This document shows positions 18,866 through 28,083 of a stretch of DNA of 64,000 bases, piece after piece. Each line of letters opens with the position of its first letter. Position 1 is the stretch's first letter. Made by a program: the position numbers and the translations under genes. The notes below the pieces were generated by a model. The model was not told the DNA's origin and ran no database searches. It saw nothing but the letters and a program-made list of their open reading frames with translations. Source of the stretch: Rickettsia typhi (GTDB lineage Bacteria; Pseudomonadota; Alphaproteobacteria; Rickettsiales; UBA1997); the NCBI GenBank assembly GCA_945865905.1, contig CAMBFC010000001.1, positions 110,127 through 174,126 of the forward strand, written 5' to 3'.

Positions 18866-19264
18866 TTAATTTTTTACAATAATTGAAAAATGCTCTGCAC
18901 CTGCAGCACGAGCCTTTAGCATTGCCTGCGTCACCGCACCTTGCAGTGCATTTTTATCCGAAGCGATAATTACAGTTTTGTTTTTGTTTTGCAAAAGCGG
19001 TTTTAGTTTTTCTGCCAACTCTTCAAGCAATACAGGCTGTTCGTTTAAGAATAAAATATTTTTGCTATCAATCGCTAAAGTTATTTTATCATGATTATCG
19101 AGCGGCGCCGCTTTGCCTTGCGAAAGGTTGATTGGCAAGGCGTCCAAGTGATGCATAGTTAATGAAGTTAGCATAAAAGTTGCTAACAAAAAAAACATGA
19201 TGTCGATCATTGGAATTATTTCGATCTTGCCGCGCTTTGATTTTCTAAGTCGCTTGAGTTTCAT
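18866..19264 (-). CDS. exbD: Biopolymer transport protein ExbD
   Basis: A 132-residue subunit of the proton-driven ExbB-ExbD motor. It begins with a basic cytoplasmic segment (KLKRLRKSKRGK). The single membrane helix IIPMIDIMFFLLATFMLTSL carries the conserved channel aspartate, followed by a periplasmic domain ending in GAEHFSIIVKN. It stands between exbB and tonB. Confidence 0.93.
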   Translation of the reverse strand: MKLKRLRKSKRGKIEIIPMIDIMFFLLATFMLTSLTMHHLDALPINLSQGKAAPLDNHDKITLAIDSKNILFLNEQPVLLEELAEKLKPLLQNKNKTVIIASDKNALQGAVTQAMLKARAAGAEHFSIIVKN

Positions 19265-19324
19265 AATATTTTTATTTTATTAGCCAAAATTTATTTTTCT
19301 GGTCATTAAATTTGTTGGTAAATA

Positions 19325-19963
19325 TTAATTTTTCTCACTATGATCTAATTTAATATGATCAAGAACCCTTGTTCCAAGGCGCTCTAACTCATCAATCGCC
19401 TGATCTTGTTTGTGCGAAAAATAGTTGAAAGCAAATAAAGAATAGATGGCAATAAAAATACCGATAGCAGTTGCGATCAATGCCTGAGCCACTCCTGCAG
19501 TAACGCCATTTGGGCCATGAGGATTAACTAAACCTTCCGAGCCTATCAATTTAAACGCATCCATCATGCCCATTATTGTGCCAAGCAAACCCAATAATGG
19601 TGCGGCGGTAACAATGGTTTCAAGAATCCACAATCCGCCAGCAAATTGCTTTTCAATTAATTTTGCTTCATCGGCAGATCTTGATTCTAGCCACCAAAGT
19701 GGCTTTGTTTTGTTTTGCATAATCACCGTAAAAAATTTGCGATAACAGTTTTTTTCAGTGAGTTTTTTTAACTCTACTTCTAATTTTATCCACGAAAAAT
19801 CATAGGTTTCAACTAGATCTAGCAACGATTCTGGCAGCTTTGCTAGTTTTTTATAAAACAAAATTTTATCGCAAATTATTGCCAGCGAAAAAATCGCCAA
19901 CAAAAATAATGGATAAATTGCAAAGCCGCCAAGCTTTATGGCTATAAGTATTTGAGTGAACAT
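19325..19963 (-). CDS. exbB: ExbB/TolQ-type proton channel subunit
   Basis: A 212-residue inner-membrane protein with three membrane segments (about residues 8-28, 110-135 and 155-180). The conserved TAAPLLGLLGTIMGMMDAF and VAQALIATAIGIFIAI blocks mark the MotA/TolQ/ExbB family. It starts 7 nt after the receptor stop and is followed by exbD and tonB, so the ExbB reading is preferred over TolQ. Confidence 0.93.
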   Translation of the reverse strand: MFTQILIAIKLGGFAIYPLFLLAIFSLAIICDKILFYKKLAKLPESLLDLVETYDFSWIKLEVELKKLTEKNCYRKFFTVIMQNKTKPLWWLESRSADEAKLIEKQFAGGLWILETIVTAAPLLGLLGTIMGMMDAFKLIGSEGLVNPHGPNGVTAGVAQALIATAIGIFIAIYSLFAFNYFSHKQDQAIDELERLGTRVLDHIKLDHSEKN

Positions 19964-19970
19964 AATTTAA

Positions 19971-22073
19971 TTAAAAAGATTTACTAAAAGTTAAATATCC
20001 CGCGCGACGCAAACCATATTGCGGCGCACCAACACCAATGCCCGAACCATCGCGCAATTTATATTCTTTATCAAGCAAATTAAGTAGGGTAAATCGCAAA
20101 TTAAATTTTTCGATAATTGGTAATTCAAAATCTCGCGCAACTCCTATATTAAAGACTGTGTAAGATGGTAAATGATTTGTCAAATCTTTGCTCAAGCCAC
20201 TACCATAAATCATATCGCCAAAATAACGAGTTTGTCGCAACAAATAACTAAGGCCCGCAGAAGCGCTAAATTTCTGATCGTGATCAACATTCACAAATCT
20301 TGTGGCGCCCTGAATTTCTTCATCATCAAGCAAATATTGGCTCGAAATAACATTTTGTGCCTTGGCTCGAGAAGTCCCCAAATTAAGGTATCCCGAAAGA
20401 TTATCCTTGCGATAATCAGCGGTAATTTCTGCGCCATAAATTCTTGCGCGCTGAAAATTAATCGGCGAATAAATTATTGCACTGCCAAATTGCCCCTCAT
20501 CAAGCAAGTTTTGAACCCTTTTATAATAAGCATCAAAGCCGATATTTATTTTGTCATTTATTTTATGCTTAACGCCAACATCATAATAATTTGAACGCTC
20601 TGCACGCACCGAATCATTATTTAAGCTATTTGGCGCATTAGTTGTATTTTGATAATTATTTAAAGTTGATCCAGCGATTAACTCATTTTGTGGTGGCGTA
20701 AAATAACGCGCAAAACCAATATGAAATTTTGTTTTTTTACTAAGATCATAAACCGCACCAACCCTAGGGCTAAGCTGCTGCTCATTTTTATAAGATTGCG
20801 ACGCTTCAAATCTTGCGCCATAATTTAGAGTTAATTTATTTGTTGGATGATATTCGTTTTGTAAATAAATTCCATAATTTTGCGCTCTTCTTCTTTGATG
20901 ATCTTGAATACGATGCGGCTGGTTTGTAAGCTGATCACCATTATCATTAGCTGCAAAAACTGCATTATTGCTGCTATTTTTTATAAAATCATCGCTGATA
21001 AAAAAACCACTGCGCAAAATATTCTTATCATTTAGCGAGTAAGAAAAATCTCCTTGCAAGCCGCTGGCAACGCTATTGCGATCAATATCAGAAGCTACGC
21101 CATTAAAAATCAAGCCCCCAGCAAAATCATCACGAAAAACAACCTGACTTTGACGCACAAAAACCGAAAGTTGATAATCAACATCAAGATCACTAATGCC
21201 CTGCAAAGCCACAATTGCATAGCGATTGGACTCTTTTTGATCGGCACTTAATGTTGCAGAATTAACATTATTTGCCCCAATCAAATTATATGTTGCAACT
21301 TGATTGGGATTATTTGGCAATTGAAAACGATTGGTAGAATTAGCCAAAATCATACTCAACTTTGTTTGCGCATCAATAAGATAAGAAAAATAACTAAATA
21401 AACGATCTTGCTTAGCATCATTATGAGCACTATTTCTAGCGGCAGTCGGGTTTTCTATGCCACGATTATTTTGCAAATAAGATCCATTAATATAATAATT
21501 TAATTTGCCTTCAGAACCACTAACTTCTTGAGCAACGCTTACAGTATCATAACTTCCTAGCATAATTTCTGAACGGCCGCCTTTTTTAAATGCACCATCT
21601 TTAGTTTTAATATCAACCACACCAGCAGTGCGATAGCCGTATTGCGCGGGCAATGCGCCAGTTAAAAAATCAACACTTTCGGCAAAGCGCGTATCAAACA
21701 TTTGACTAAAGCTGCCAATGGCCTTTGGAAGCATGACTCCATTGATTCTATACTGCAAATTAGAATGATCACCGCGCACATGAATCTGCCCAAAAGAATC
21801 TTGCGCAACACCGGGAGCCCGCAATAGCAGCTGATTGAGGGGGGTCGCCTCTCCTAAAGGAAGGTTATCGATATCCTCTTTTTTAAAAGAAAAGCTAGAC
21901 GCACCAACGCTTGGCGATAATTTATTGCGCGAATTATTTAATTTTTTTGCACTAATTTCATATTCTTCAATTGGCAAAGATATAGCATTGGCTTCGCTTG
22001 CAAATAGCTCTAAAATTGCCGCCAACGCAAATAATTGCACAAATTGCGCAACCGAAAATAAATATTTTTTCAT
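19971..22073 (-). CDS. TonB-dependent outer-membrane receptor
   Basis: A 700-residue receptor with a signal peptide (about residues 1-30, ending SEANA), a candidate TonB box near IEEYEISAKK, a plug domain (QIHVRGDHSNLQYRINGVML) and a 22-strand-type barrel ending in phenylalanine (TFSKSF), the usual outer-membrane insertion signal. It heads the exbB-exbD-tonB run, so the whole uptake machine is one unit. The ligand is unknown. Iron complexes, other metals or cobalamin are all possible. The His/Cys protein upstream (22116) slightly favours a metal. Confidence 0.92.
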   Translation of the reverse strand: MKKYLFSVAQFVQLFALAAILELFASEANAISLPIEEYEISAKKLNNSRNKLSPSVGASSFSFKKEDIDNLPLGEATPLNQLLLRAPGVAQDSFGQIHVRGDHSNLQYRINGVMLPKAIGSFSQMFDTRFAESVDFLTGALPAQYGYRTAGVVDIKTKDGAFKKGGRSEIMLGSYDTVSVAQEVSGSEGKLNYYINGSYLQNNRGIENPTAARNSAHNDAKQDRLFSYFSYLIDAQTKLSMILANSTNRFQLPNNPNQVATYNLIGANNVNSATLSADQKESNRYAIVALQGISDLDVDYQLSVFVRQSQVVFRDDFAGGLIFNGVASDIDRNSVASGLQGDFSYSLNDKNILRSGFFISDDFIKNSSNNAVFAANDNGDQLTNQPHRIQDHQRRRAQNYGIYLQNEYHPTNKLTLNYGARFEASQSYKNEQQLSPRVGAVYDLSKKTKFHIGFARYFTPPQNELIAGSTLNNYQNTTNAPNSLNNDSVRAERSNYYDVGVKHKINDKINIGFDAYYKRVQNLLDEGQFGSAIIYSPINFQRARIYGAEITADYRKDNLSGYLNLGTSRAKAQNVISSQYLLDDEEIQGATRFVNVDHDQKFSASAGLSYLLRQTRYFGDMIYGSGLSKDLTNHLPSYTVFNIGVARDFELPIIEKFNLRFTLLNLLDKEYKLRDGSGIGVGAPQYGLRRAGYLTFSKSF

Positions 22074-22115
22074 GTTTTAATTGATTTGTTTCTTAAAAAA
22101 CTTACGAGGTAAAAT

Positions 22116-22514
22116 TTAAGAAACAAAAGGCGGAGCGCGTGAAGAGAATGATGAAGAAAGATAAGCTAATTTGACGCGATCAAATTTGCGCCAAGTTAAA
22201 AATAAATAGAATATTGCGGCGACAAAAATTATTGCTGCAGAAAAAATTGCATTATTATTTATGCCAGAAAAAAAGCATAAAGAACAATGCGACAAATCGT
22301 GATTTGAAGATTTATGATTTTTAGAAAAGTTTTTAGCAAAAAAACTTGGTTCAGCCACTAAAAATTGCTCTGTCGAAGTCGCAAAAGATGATTCTTGAGC
22401 AAAAACCGCCTGATGGGTAAAGCTATGAAAAGCAAGAGAAATTGAAGCGCAGGCAAAACAGGCAAGAAAAAACGCAGTAAAAATTGATTTGTATTTTGCA
22501 GCTATTTTTAGCAC
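22116..22514 (-). CDS. Small His/Cys-containing membrane protein before a TonB receptor
   Basis: A 132-residue protein with an N-terminal signal-like helix (about residues 12-32), a periplasmic segment with a His/Cys cluster (HKSSNHDLSHCSLCFF, giving CxxC) and a second membrane helix (about residues 92-110), ending in a basic tail. The layout resembles the DUF2946-type proteins often found beside TonB receptors, but I cannot confirm the family. It lies 42 nt upstream of the receptor gene and is probably the first gene of the operon. A metal-related periplasmic role is inference. Confidence 0.6.
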   Translation of the reverse strand: MLKIAAKYKSIFTAFFLACFACASISLAFHSFTHQAVFAQESSFATSTEQFLVAEPSFFAKNFSKNHKSSNHDLSHCSLCFFSGINNNAIFSAAIIFVAAIFYLFLTWRKFDRVKLAYLSSSFSSRAPPFVS

Positions 22515-22564
22515 GATTTAGATTATTTTGATCGCGAACTAGCGTTTTTAATTAAAACGAACTA

Positions 22565-22585
22565 ATATCATTTCATAATTGATAT
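22565..22585. promoter_or_regulatory. Candidate metalloregulator operator
   Basis: The 21-bp imperfect inverted repeat ATATCATTT-N3-AATTGATAT lies in the divergent gap between the TonB operon and mlaE. Its size and A/T-rich dyad resemble Fur/Zur-type boxes. A Fur-family gene exists at 40374. There is no direct proof of binding. Confidence 0.35.
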
Positions 22586-22610
22586 TTTTTTCAAGCTTTT
22601 TTAACAAAAA

Positions 22611-23396
22611 ATGATAGCAAAAACCCTCTTTGTCTTAGAAAGAACTGGTTTCTACACGATTGTGAATATACACAAAATCGGTGATATTGCAATTTTTGCC
22701 TCTAACGCAGTGCGCCATTGCTTTACTCCTCCATTTTATCCGCGAATAATTTTGCGCCAATTTTTACAAATTGGCTACTACTCATTACCAGTCGTAGGCC
22801 TTACTGCCATATTTAGTGGCGCAGTTTTAGCTTTGCAAAGTTATTCGGGATTTTCGCGCTTTAACGCCGAAAGCACCATTGCAACCGTAGTTGTTTTATC
22901 AATCACTCGAGAATTAGGGCCAGTGCTCGCAGGACTTATGGTTGCAGGTCGCGTCGGCGCTTCTATGGCGGCAGAAATCGGCACCATGCGGGTTACTGAG
23001 CAAATTGATGCTTTGCGCACACTTTCAACCAATCCTTTCAAATACCTCATCGCGCCCCGTGTTTTAGCTGGCCTGTTGATGTTGCCACTTTTAGTTTTGG
23101 TAGCAGATGTTATCGGCGTGATGGGCGGCTATTTAGTCAGCGTGCATGTTCTTGGCTTTTCTCCGGGGCCATACATTAGCAGCACTTTCAAATTTTTAGA
23201 ACAAATCGATGTGGTCTCGGGCCTTACCAAAGCAGCTTTCTTCGGCTTTATTATTTCAATTATGGGCTGCTATTTTGGCTATAATTCAAAAGGTGGCGCT
23301 GAAGGCGTGGGCGCCGCTACAACAAATGCCGTAGTAGCTGCATCAATCACGATTCTGTTATTAAATTACATGATTACTGGCTGGTTTTTTGGCTAA
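22611..23396 (+). CDS. mlaE: MlaE-family ABC permease (phospholipid transport)
   Basis: The 261-residue membrane subunit of an Mla-type phospholipid transporter that moves lipids between outer and inner membrane. The family block from TRELGPVLAGLMVAGRVGASM through EIGTMRVTEQIDAL is clear, and five membrane segments follow. The usual neighbours (MlaF ATPase, MlaD) are not adjacent; rlmJ follows instead. A separately placed mlaE is known in Rickettsiales-like genomes, but here it means the partner genes lie elsewhere. Confidence 0.92.
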   Translation: MIAKTLFVLERTGFYTIVNIHKIGDIAIFASNAVRHCFTPPFYPRIILRQFLQIGYYSLPVVGLTAIFSGAVLALQSYSGFSRFNAESTIATVVVLSITRELGPVLAGLMVAGRVGASMAAEIGTMRVTEQIDALRTLSTNPFKYLIAPRVLAGLLMLPLLVLVADVIGVMGGYLVSVHVLGFSPGPYISSTFKFLEQIDVVSGLTKAAFFGFIISIMGCYFGYNSKGGAEGVGAATTNAVVAASITILLLNYMITGWFFG

Positions 23397-23416
23397 ATTT
23401 TCTTCTATAACTTTAC

Positions 23417-24289
23417 ATGAACTATCGCCACCTCTATCACGCCGGCAATTTTGCTGATATTTTTAAACATGTTGCTCTAATTTTTTGCCTAGAAAAATTA
23501 CACGAAAAAGAAGCGCCATTTTTTGTGCTTGATACTCACGCGGGCGCAGGAAAATACGATCTTTCTTCTGAAGAAGCGGCCAAGACTAGCGAGGCTTTAG
23601 ATGGCATTCAAACCTTTTTAAAAACACGCGATTTTGATGATTTAAACTTACTTAATTATATAAAAATTCTAGCAAAAATTAATTCTTATCAAACTGATTA
23701 TAAAAATAATTTAGCTAATTATAAAAATTTTACTGAGTTAAAATTTTATCCCGGATCGCCTTATATTATTCAATATTTTTTACGACCACAAGATCACGCC
23801 ATTTTTGCTGAAATAAAAAAAGAAGAATTTGTGCGCTTAAAACGCAATTTTGCTGGCAGCAAAAAATTTCATTCTTTAAATGTTGATGGTTTTTCACTTT
23901 TAAAATCAAAACTCCCTCCCCTAGAAAAACGCGGCCTCATCTTAATTGATCCTGCTTTTGATAAGGGAGAAAATTTAATTAGTGGTGATTATGAAAAAAT
24001 TATCACCTCATTAAAAGATGCGCAAAAACGCTTTGCCCACGGTATTTATCTGGTTTGGCACCCTATCATCAATAAAGAAGGCGAGCAAGAAATCTTACAA
24101 AAATTTTATAAAGAAATGGCCGCTTTAAAATTTAGCGAAATTTCTCATATTATTTTTTCTGATGATAAAAGAGATGCTACTTATAAAATGCACACTTGCG
24201 GATTGTTTGTTATCAACTCTCCGTGGGGTTTTGATACAAAATTGCAATCGGTGTTTGGTCAAAAAATTAAAATAAATAACATTAAATAA
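23417..24289 (+). CDS. rlmJ: 23S rRNA (adenine(2030)-N6)-methyltransferase
   Basis: It methylates A2030 of 23S rRNA using S-adenosylmethionine. The 290-residue protein opens with the family-specific MNYRHLYHAGNFADIFKHV. VLDTHAGAGKYDL (SAM site), FYPGSPYI and the catalytic motif LIDPAFDKGE follow; the last is DPAF rather than the commoner DPPF. It is 20 nt after mlaE and 2 nt before the kinase gene. Confidence 0.93.
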   Translation: MNYRHLYHAGNFADIFKHVALIFCLEKLHEKEAPFFVLDTHAGAGKYDLSSEEAAKTSEALDGIQTFLKTRDFDDLNLLNYIKILAKINSYQTDYKNNLANYKNFTELKFYPGSPYIIQYFLRPQDHAIFAEIKKEEFVRLKRNFAGSKKFHSLNVDGFSLLKSKLPPLEKRGLILIDPAFDKGENLISGDYEKIITSLKDAQKRFAHGIYLVWHPIINKEGEQEILQKFYKEMAALKFSEISHIIFSDDKRDATYKMHTCGLFVINSPWGFDTKLQSVFGQKIKINNIK

Positions 24290-24291
24290 TT

Positions 24292-25269
24292 ATGAAAAAT
24301 AAAATCATTGGAATTGGCAATGCTATAGTTGATGTTGTTTGCAAAATTGATGAAAAATTTTTGGAAGAAAATCTTTTGATTAAAGGATCAATGTCTTTGA
24401 TTGACGATGCTATGGCGCAAAAATTATCCGATATATCTGCAGAAAAAATCAGCTCTGGCGGCTCTGTTGCTAACTCTATGGCAGCGATTGCTCAATTAAA
24501 TAATTCGTCAGCTTTTGTTGGAAAAGTGGCTCTTGATGATTTTGGTCGCAAATTTATTTCTGAAATCGAAAAAACTGGTATTAACTTTGTTGCAAAAAGA
24601 TTTGCTCAAAGTGTTTCAGCCAAATCCTTTATTTTAGTAACACCAGACGCCCAAAGAACCATGTGCACTTTTCTTGGCTGCGCTTCTGAAATTGCTGAAG
24701 AAGATATCAACGAAGAAGCCTTTGCTAATGCGTCAATTCTATATCTAGAGGGCTATTTATGGGATCGCGAAGATACAATTTTAGCACTAAAAAAAGCGAT
24801 TTCTTTAGCCAAAAAAAATAATGTAAAAATCGCCTTCACTCTTTCTGATTTATTTTGTGTAGCGCGCCACAAGGCTGATTTTATTGATCTGATAACCAAT
24901 GATCTCGATATTTTATTCGCCAATGAAAATGAAATTAAAGAATTATTGGCTCTAGAAAATATCGAAAATTTACAAAAAATAAAAGATTTCTTTGCATTAA
25001 ATAAAAAACTTTTGGCCTGCATCACTAGAAGCGAGAAGGGTTGCATTGTTTTGTCGCATCAAAATCACATTGAAATTGCGGCAGAAAAAAATATAAAATT
25101 AGTTGATACAACTGGCGCTGGAGATTGCTTTGCGGCTGGATTTTTATTTGGCGTTAATAATGGTTTTACCTTAGAAAAATCTGGGCATTTAGGCAATTTG
25201 CTTGCTTCAAAAATTATCCAAAAATTTGGCGCAAGGTTTGATGAGAGTGAGATTAAGGGTTTGTTATAA
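24292..25269 (+). CDS. PfkB-family carbohydrate/nucleoside kinase (adenosine kinase-like)
   Basis: A 325-residue ribokinase-fold enzyme. GIGNAIVDVVCKID opens the substrate lid region, SSGGSVANSMAAIAQL matches the PfkB first signature, and DTTGAGDCFAAGFLFG holds the catalytic aspartate and anion hole. The N-terminal pattern (GNAIVDV, SGGSVANS) is closest to the adenosine-kinase-like members common in alphaproteobacteria. The real substrate could be adenosine or a sugar. It follows rlmJ by 2 nt, and two long palindromes lie downstream. Confidence 0.85.
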   Translation: MKNKIIGIGNAIVDVVCKIDEKFLEENLLIKGSMSLIDDAMAQKLSDISAEKISSGGSVANSMAAIAQLNNSSAFVGKVALDDFGRKFISEIEKTGINFVAKRFAQSVSAKSFILVTPDAQRTMCTFLGCASEIAEEDINEEAFANASILYLEGYLWDREDTILALKKAISLAKKNNVKIAFTLSDLFCVARHKADFIDLITNDLDILFANENEIKELLALENIENLQKIKDFFALNKKLLACITRSEKGCIVLSHQNHIEIAAEKNIKLVDTTGAGDCFAAGFLFGVNNGFTLEKSGHLGNLLASKIIQKFGARFDESEIKGLL

Positions 25270-25301
25270 ATTTTTGTTGGATAGAGATTTCGGTTAACGA
25301 T

Positions 25302-25380
25302 AAATTATATGGCGGGGTGGATCATTTTATTTCGCGCGCAAGCACAGCTACATAAAATGATCCACCCCGCCATATAATTT
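25302..25380. repeat. Perfect 29-bp inverted repeat with 21-nt loop
   Basis: The left arm 25302-25330 and right arm 25352-25380 are exact reverse complements, with a GC-rich core (GGCGGGGTGGATCA). The repeat lies between the PfkB kinase gene and murF, both on the plus strand. No T-run follows, so it is not a standard terminator, though it could end or process transcripts. Confidence 0.9.
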
Positions 25381-25436
25381 CTCTACCACGAATAATGCGA
25401 TCAAGTAACGGCGCAAACTAACAACAAGTGTTCGTT

Positions 25437-25482
25437 ACAGATAAATCGCTTATTGCCAATTGGCAATAAGCGATTTATCTGT
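25437..25482. repeat. Perfect 46-bp palindrome without spacer
   Basis: Each base of 25437-25459 is matched by its complement in 25460-25482, with AATT at the centre. It stands 56 nt after the 29-bp inverted repeat and 31 nt before the murF start. On RNA it would form a 23-bp hairpin (minus loop bases) in the murF leader. Confidence 0.92.
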
Positions 25483-25512
25483 GGGGAAGGATCTAAAAAC
25501 AACTAAAATATT

Positions 25513-26913
25513 ATGCTCTGGACAAAAAATGAACTGATTGAAGCCTTAAGCGAAGAGCTTCTTCAGCATAATCTAAAATCAGAAATCGCCATAGATGAAG
25601 TTGTAATTGATAGCCGAAAAGCTGCTGCAAAAAAACTTTTTTTTGCTCTTAAAGGAGAAAATAACGATGGCCATAATTTTCTCGCACAAGTTTTTGCCAA
25701 TGGTTGCGAAGCCTCTATTATCGATGATGCAGAGCTATTTTATAATTCGTCACAAAATTTAATTTTAGTTCGCAATACTTTCGTTGCACTTTATAAATTA
25801 GCAGAATATTCACGCAAAAAATCCACAGCAAAAATCATCGGAGTGACTGGCAGCGTTGGCAAAACTGGCGTTAAAGAAATGCTAAAATTAGCCTTCATTG
25901 CTCAAGGAAAAACCTATGCCACCGCAGGAAACCTCAATAATCATATTGGCTTGCCGCTTACTCTTTCTAATATGCCACGAGATACTCAATTTGCCATTCT
26001 CGAAATGGGAATGAATCATTTGCAAGAAATTGAGCCTTTATCAAAGCTGGCAAGACCTCATATTGCTGTTATTACAACAATTGCACCAGCGCATATTGGC
26101 AATTTTAATAGTGAAGAAGAAATTGCTTTGGCAAAATCAGAGATTTTTGCAGGCTTAGAGCCCCAAGGGTTGGTATTAATAAATCGTGATAACAAATATT
26201 ATGAATTTTTAAAAAATCGCGCGCTTCAAACAAAAATAAAACCAGAAAATATTTTATCTTTTGGACAAAATTTACAAAGTGATTATTGCCTACAAAACCT
26301 TGAAACAAAAGGCTTTGCAGAATCAATTGTTAATGCTAGCAGCAAAAATCATGGCGAAGTTTCTTACAAAATTTCTTCTGCTCACAGAGCAACTATAATA
26401 AATTCGTTAATCATTCTAGCCTGTTTAGACTTGACCACACAAGATATTGCAAAATCTCTCGATACTCTAAAAAACCTTAGCGCACCAAAAGGTCGCGGTG
26501 AAATAATCACCAAAAAAGTCGGTGATAAAAATATCACAATCATTGACGATACCTACAACGCCAATGTTTCATCAATGAAGGCAGGAATCGAATATTTATC
26601 TGATCTTAAAAAAATCCTCCAAAAAAAACGCTCAATCGCAATTTTGGGCGATATGTTTGAACTTGGCGAAAAATCAGCAGAGCTTCACCAAGAAACCCTA
26701 GAAGCGCTAAATAATTTTAGTATTGATTTTGCTCTATTGGCTGGCGATGCAATGAAAAATTCTGCGAAAGTTCTGGACAAAAAAAACTATAAAACTTATT
26801 TAAATGCAGCTTCTTTAAGCCTTGAAATCAAAGATTTTTTACAGGATGGCGATATCATTCTAATTAAAGGTTCGCGAGGAATGAAGATGGAGCAAATAAT
26901 CGAGAAAATTTAA
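25513..26913 (+). CDS. murF: UDP-N-acetylmuramoyl-tripeptide--D-alanyl-D-alanine ligase
   Basis: It adds D-Ala-D-Ala to UDP-MurNAc-tripeptide, the last cytoplasmic peptide step of peptidoglycan synthesis. The 466 residues show the Mur ligase ATP site IGVTGSVGKTGVKEML, the central LEMGMNHLQEIEPL and IDDTYNANVSSMKAG, and the C-terminal domain ILGDMFELGEKS. In the ATP loop the usual lysine-threonine is KTG, not KTT. mraY follows 11 nt downstream, a remnant of the division and cell wall cluster; murE and murD are absent here. Confidence 0.95.
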   Translation: MLWTKNELIEALSEELLQHNLKSEIAIDEVVIDSRKAAAKKLFFALKGENNDGHNFLAQVFANGCEASIIDDAELFYNSSQNLILVRNTFVALYKLAEYSRKKSTAKIIGVTGSVGKTGVKEMLKLAFIAQGKTYATAGNLNNHIGLPLTLSNMPRDTQFAILEMGMNHLQEIEPLSKLARPHIAVITTIAPAHIGNFNSEEEIALAKSEIFAGLEPQGLVLINRDNKYYEFLKNRALQTKIKPENILSFGQNLQSDYCLQNLETKGFAESIVNASSKNHGEVSYKISSAHRATIINSLIILACLDLTTQDIAKSLDTLKNLSAPKGRGEIITKKVGDKNITIIDDTYNANVSSMKAGIEYLSDLKKILQKKRSIAILGDMFELGEKSAELHQETLEALNNFSIDFALLAGDAMKNSAKVLDKKNYKTYLNAASLSLEIKDFLQDGDIILIKGSRGMKMEQIIEKI

Positions 26914-26924
26914 AATAAAAAACC

Positions 26925-27980
26925 GTGTTCATACACTTATTCGCATCAGAAGATTTTTGGTTAAAATTTTCAATCTGCCTTGGAGCCGCTTATTTGCTAT
27001 CTTCAATTGGTATTAAATTTTTTATAAATTTTATCAATAGCAAAGCAAATTTTTATCAGCCAATCCGCTCTAGCGGCCCACAAAGCCATCTTAAGGCAAA
27101 AAAGAACACGCCCACAATGGGTGGGATTTTTATTATCCTTGCCACCACCATCACCACCCTACTCTTTCTTGATCTAAGCAATCATTATATTTGGGTGATG
27201 CTTTTGGTTTTTTTATCTTTTGCCACAATTGGCCTTACCGATGATTTATTAAAGGTGATTTACAAAAATCCCGACGGTTTTCGCGGCAGTATAAAATTAA
27301 TAATTCAATTTGTAATTATCGGCGTCGCCTTTATTTGGCTAAGCGAAATCAATGAGATTCATGCCAATAATCGCGTGTTTTTTCCTATCGGACACGGCCA
27401 TTCAATTGCTATCGGCACCATACTTTATATTTTATTCGTTACCTTTGTAATCGTTGGCACATCTAATGCTGTCAACTTAACTGATGGGCTTGATGGCTTG
27501 GTTAGCGTGCCTGCAATTATTAATTTAATATGCCTTGGAACCTTGATTTATCTGGTTTCAGATTTTGATATTGCTAATAAATTTTACCTTCCTCACATCA
27601 AAAATTCCGCCGAATTAATTTTCTTCTGCGCCTGCTTAATCGGCGCCATCATTGGCTTCTTGCAGTTTAACCTTAAGCCAGCAAAAATTTTTATGGGTGA
27701 TGTTGGAAGCCTTGCAATTGGCTCTGCTATTGGCTTGATCGCGATTATTATCAAACAAGAATTTGTCTTTTTTATTATTTCGCTTTTATTTGTAACCGAG
27801 GCGGTGTCAGTGATTTTGCAGGTCGGATCATATAAATTGCGCAAAAAAAGAATTTTTTTAATGGCACCAATTCATCATCATTTTGAAAAATTGGGTTGGA
27901 ATGAAAAAAAGGTGGTCCGGGTGTTTTGGTTAATTTCGTTAATTTGTGCTATATTGGGAATGTCTATAATTTTTGCCTAA
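26925..27980 (+). CDS. mraY: Phospho-N-acetylmuramoyl-pentapeptide transferase
   Basis: It transfers phospho-MurNAc-pentapeptide to undecaprenyl phosphate to make lipid I. The 351-residue membrane protein has about ten helices. The conserved KKNTPTMGGIF, FATIGLTDDLLKV (catalytic aspartates), NAVNLTDGLDGL and MAPIHHHFEKLGWNE are present. The start is GTG at 26925. It is coupled with murF by an 11-nt gap. Confidence 0.96.
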   Translation: MFIHLFASEDFWLKFSICLGAAYLLSSIGIKFFINFINSKANFYQPIRSSGPQSHLKAKKNTPTMGGIFIILATTITTLLFLDLSNHYIWVMLLVFLSFATIGLTDDLLKVIYKNPDGFRGSIKLIIQFVIIGVAFIWLSEINEIHANNRVFFPIGHGHSIAIGTILYILFVTFVIVGTSNAVNLTDGLDGLVSVPAIINLICLGTLIYLVSDFDIANKFYLPHIKNSAELIFFCACLIGAIIGFLQFNLKPAKIFMGDVGSLAIGSAIGLIAIIIKQEFVFFIISLLFVTEAVSVILQVGSYKLRKKRIFLMAPIHHHFEKLGWNEKKVVRVFWLISLICAILGMSIIFA

Positions 27981-28024
27981 ACAAGCTTTTATTGTTTCAA
28001 AACAACACATCCACTAATTATTAA

Positions 28025-28053
28025 TTGACTTAGTTGCAAACTTCTAATATAAT
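28025..28053 (+). promoter_or_regulatory. Near-consensus sigma-70 promoter of the RhoGAP-like gene
   Basis: A -35 TTGACT (28025-28030) and a perfect -10 TATAAT (28048-28053) are 17 bases apart, 30 nt before the ATG at 28084. This is one of the best promoter matches in the window. It means the gene is transcribed on its own, not from the mur genes. Confidence 0.7.
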
Positions 28054-28083
28054 CATGATCAATATCAACTTTAGTCCAAAGTC

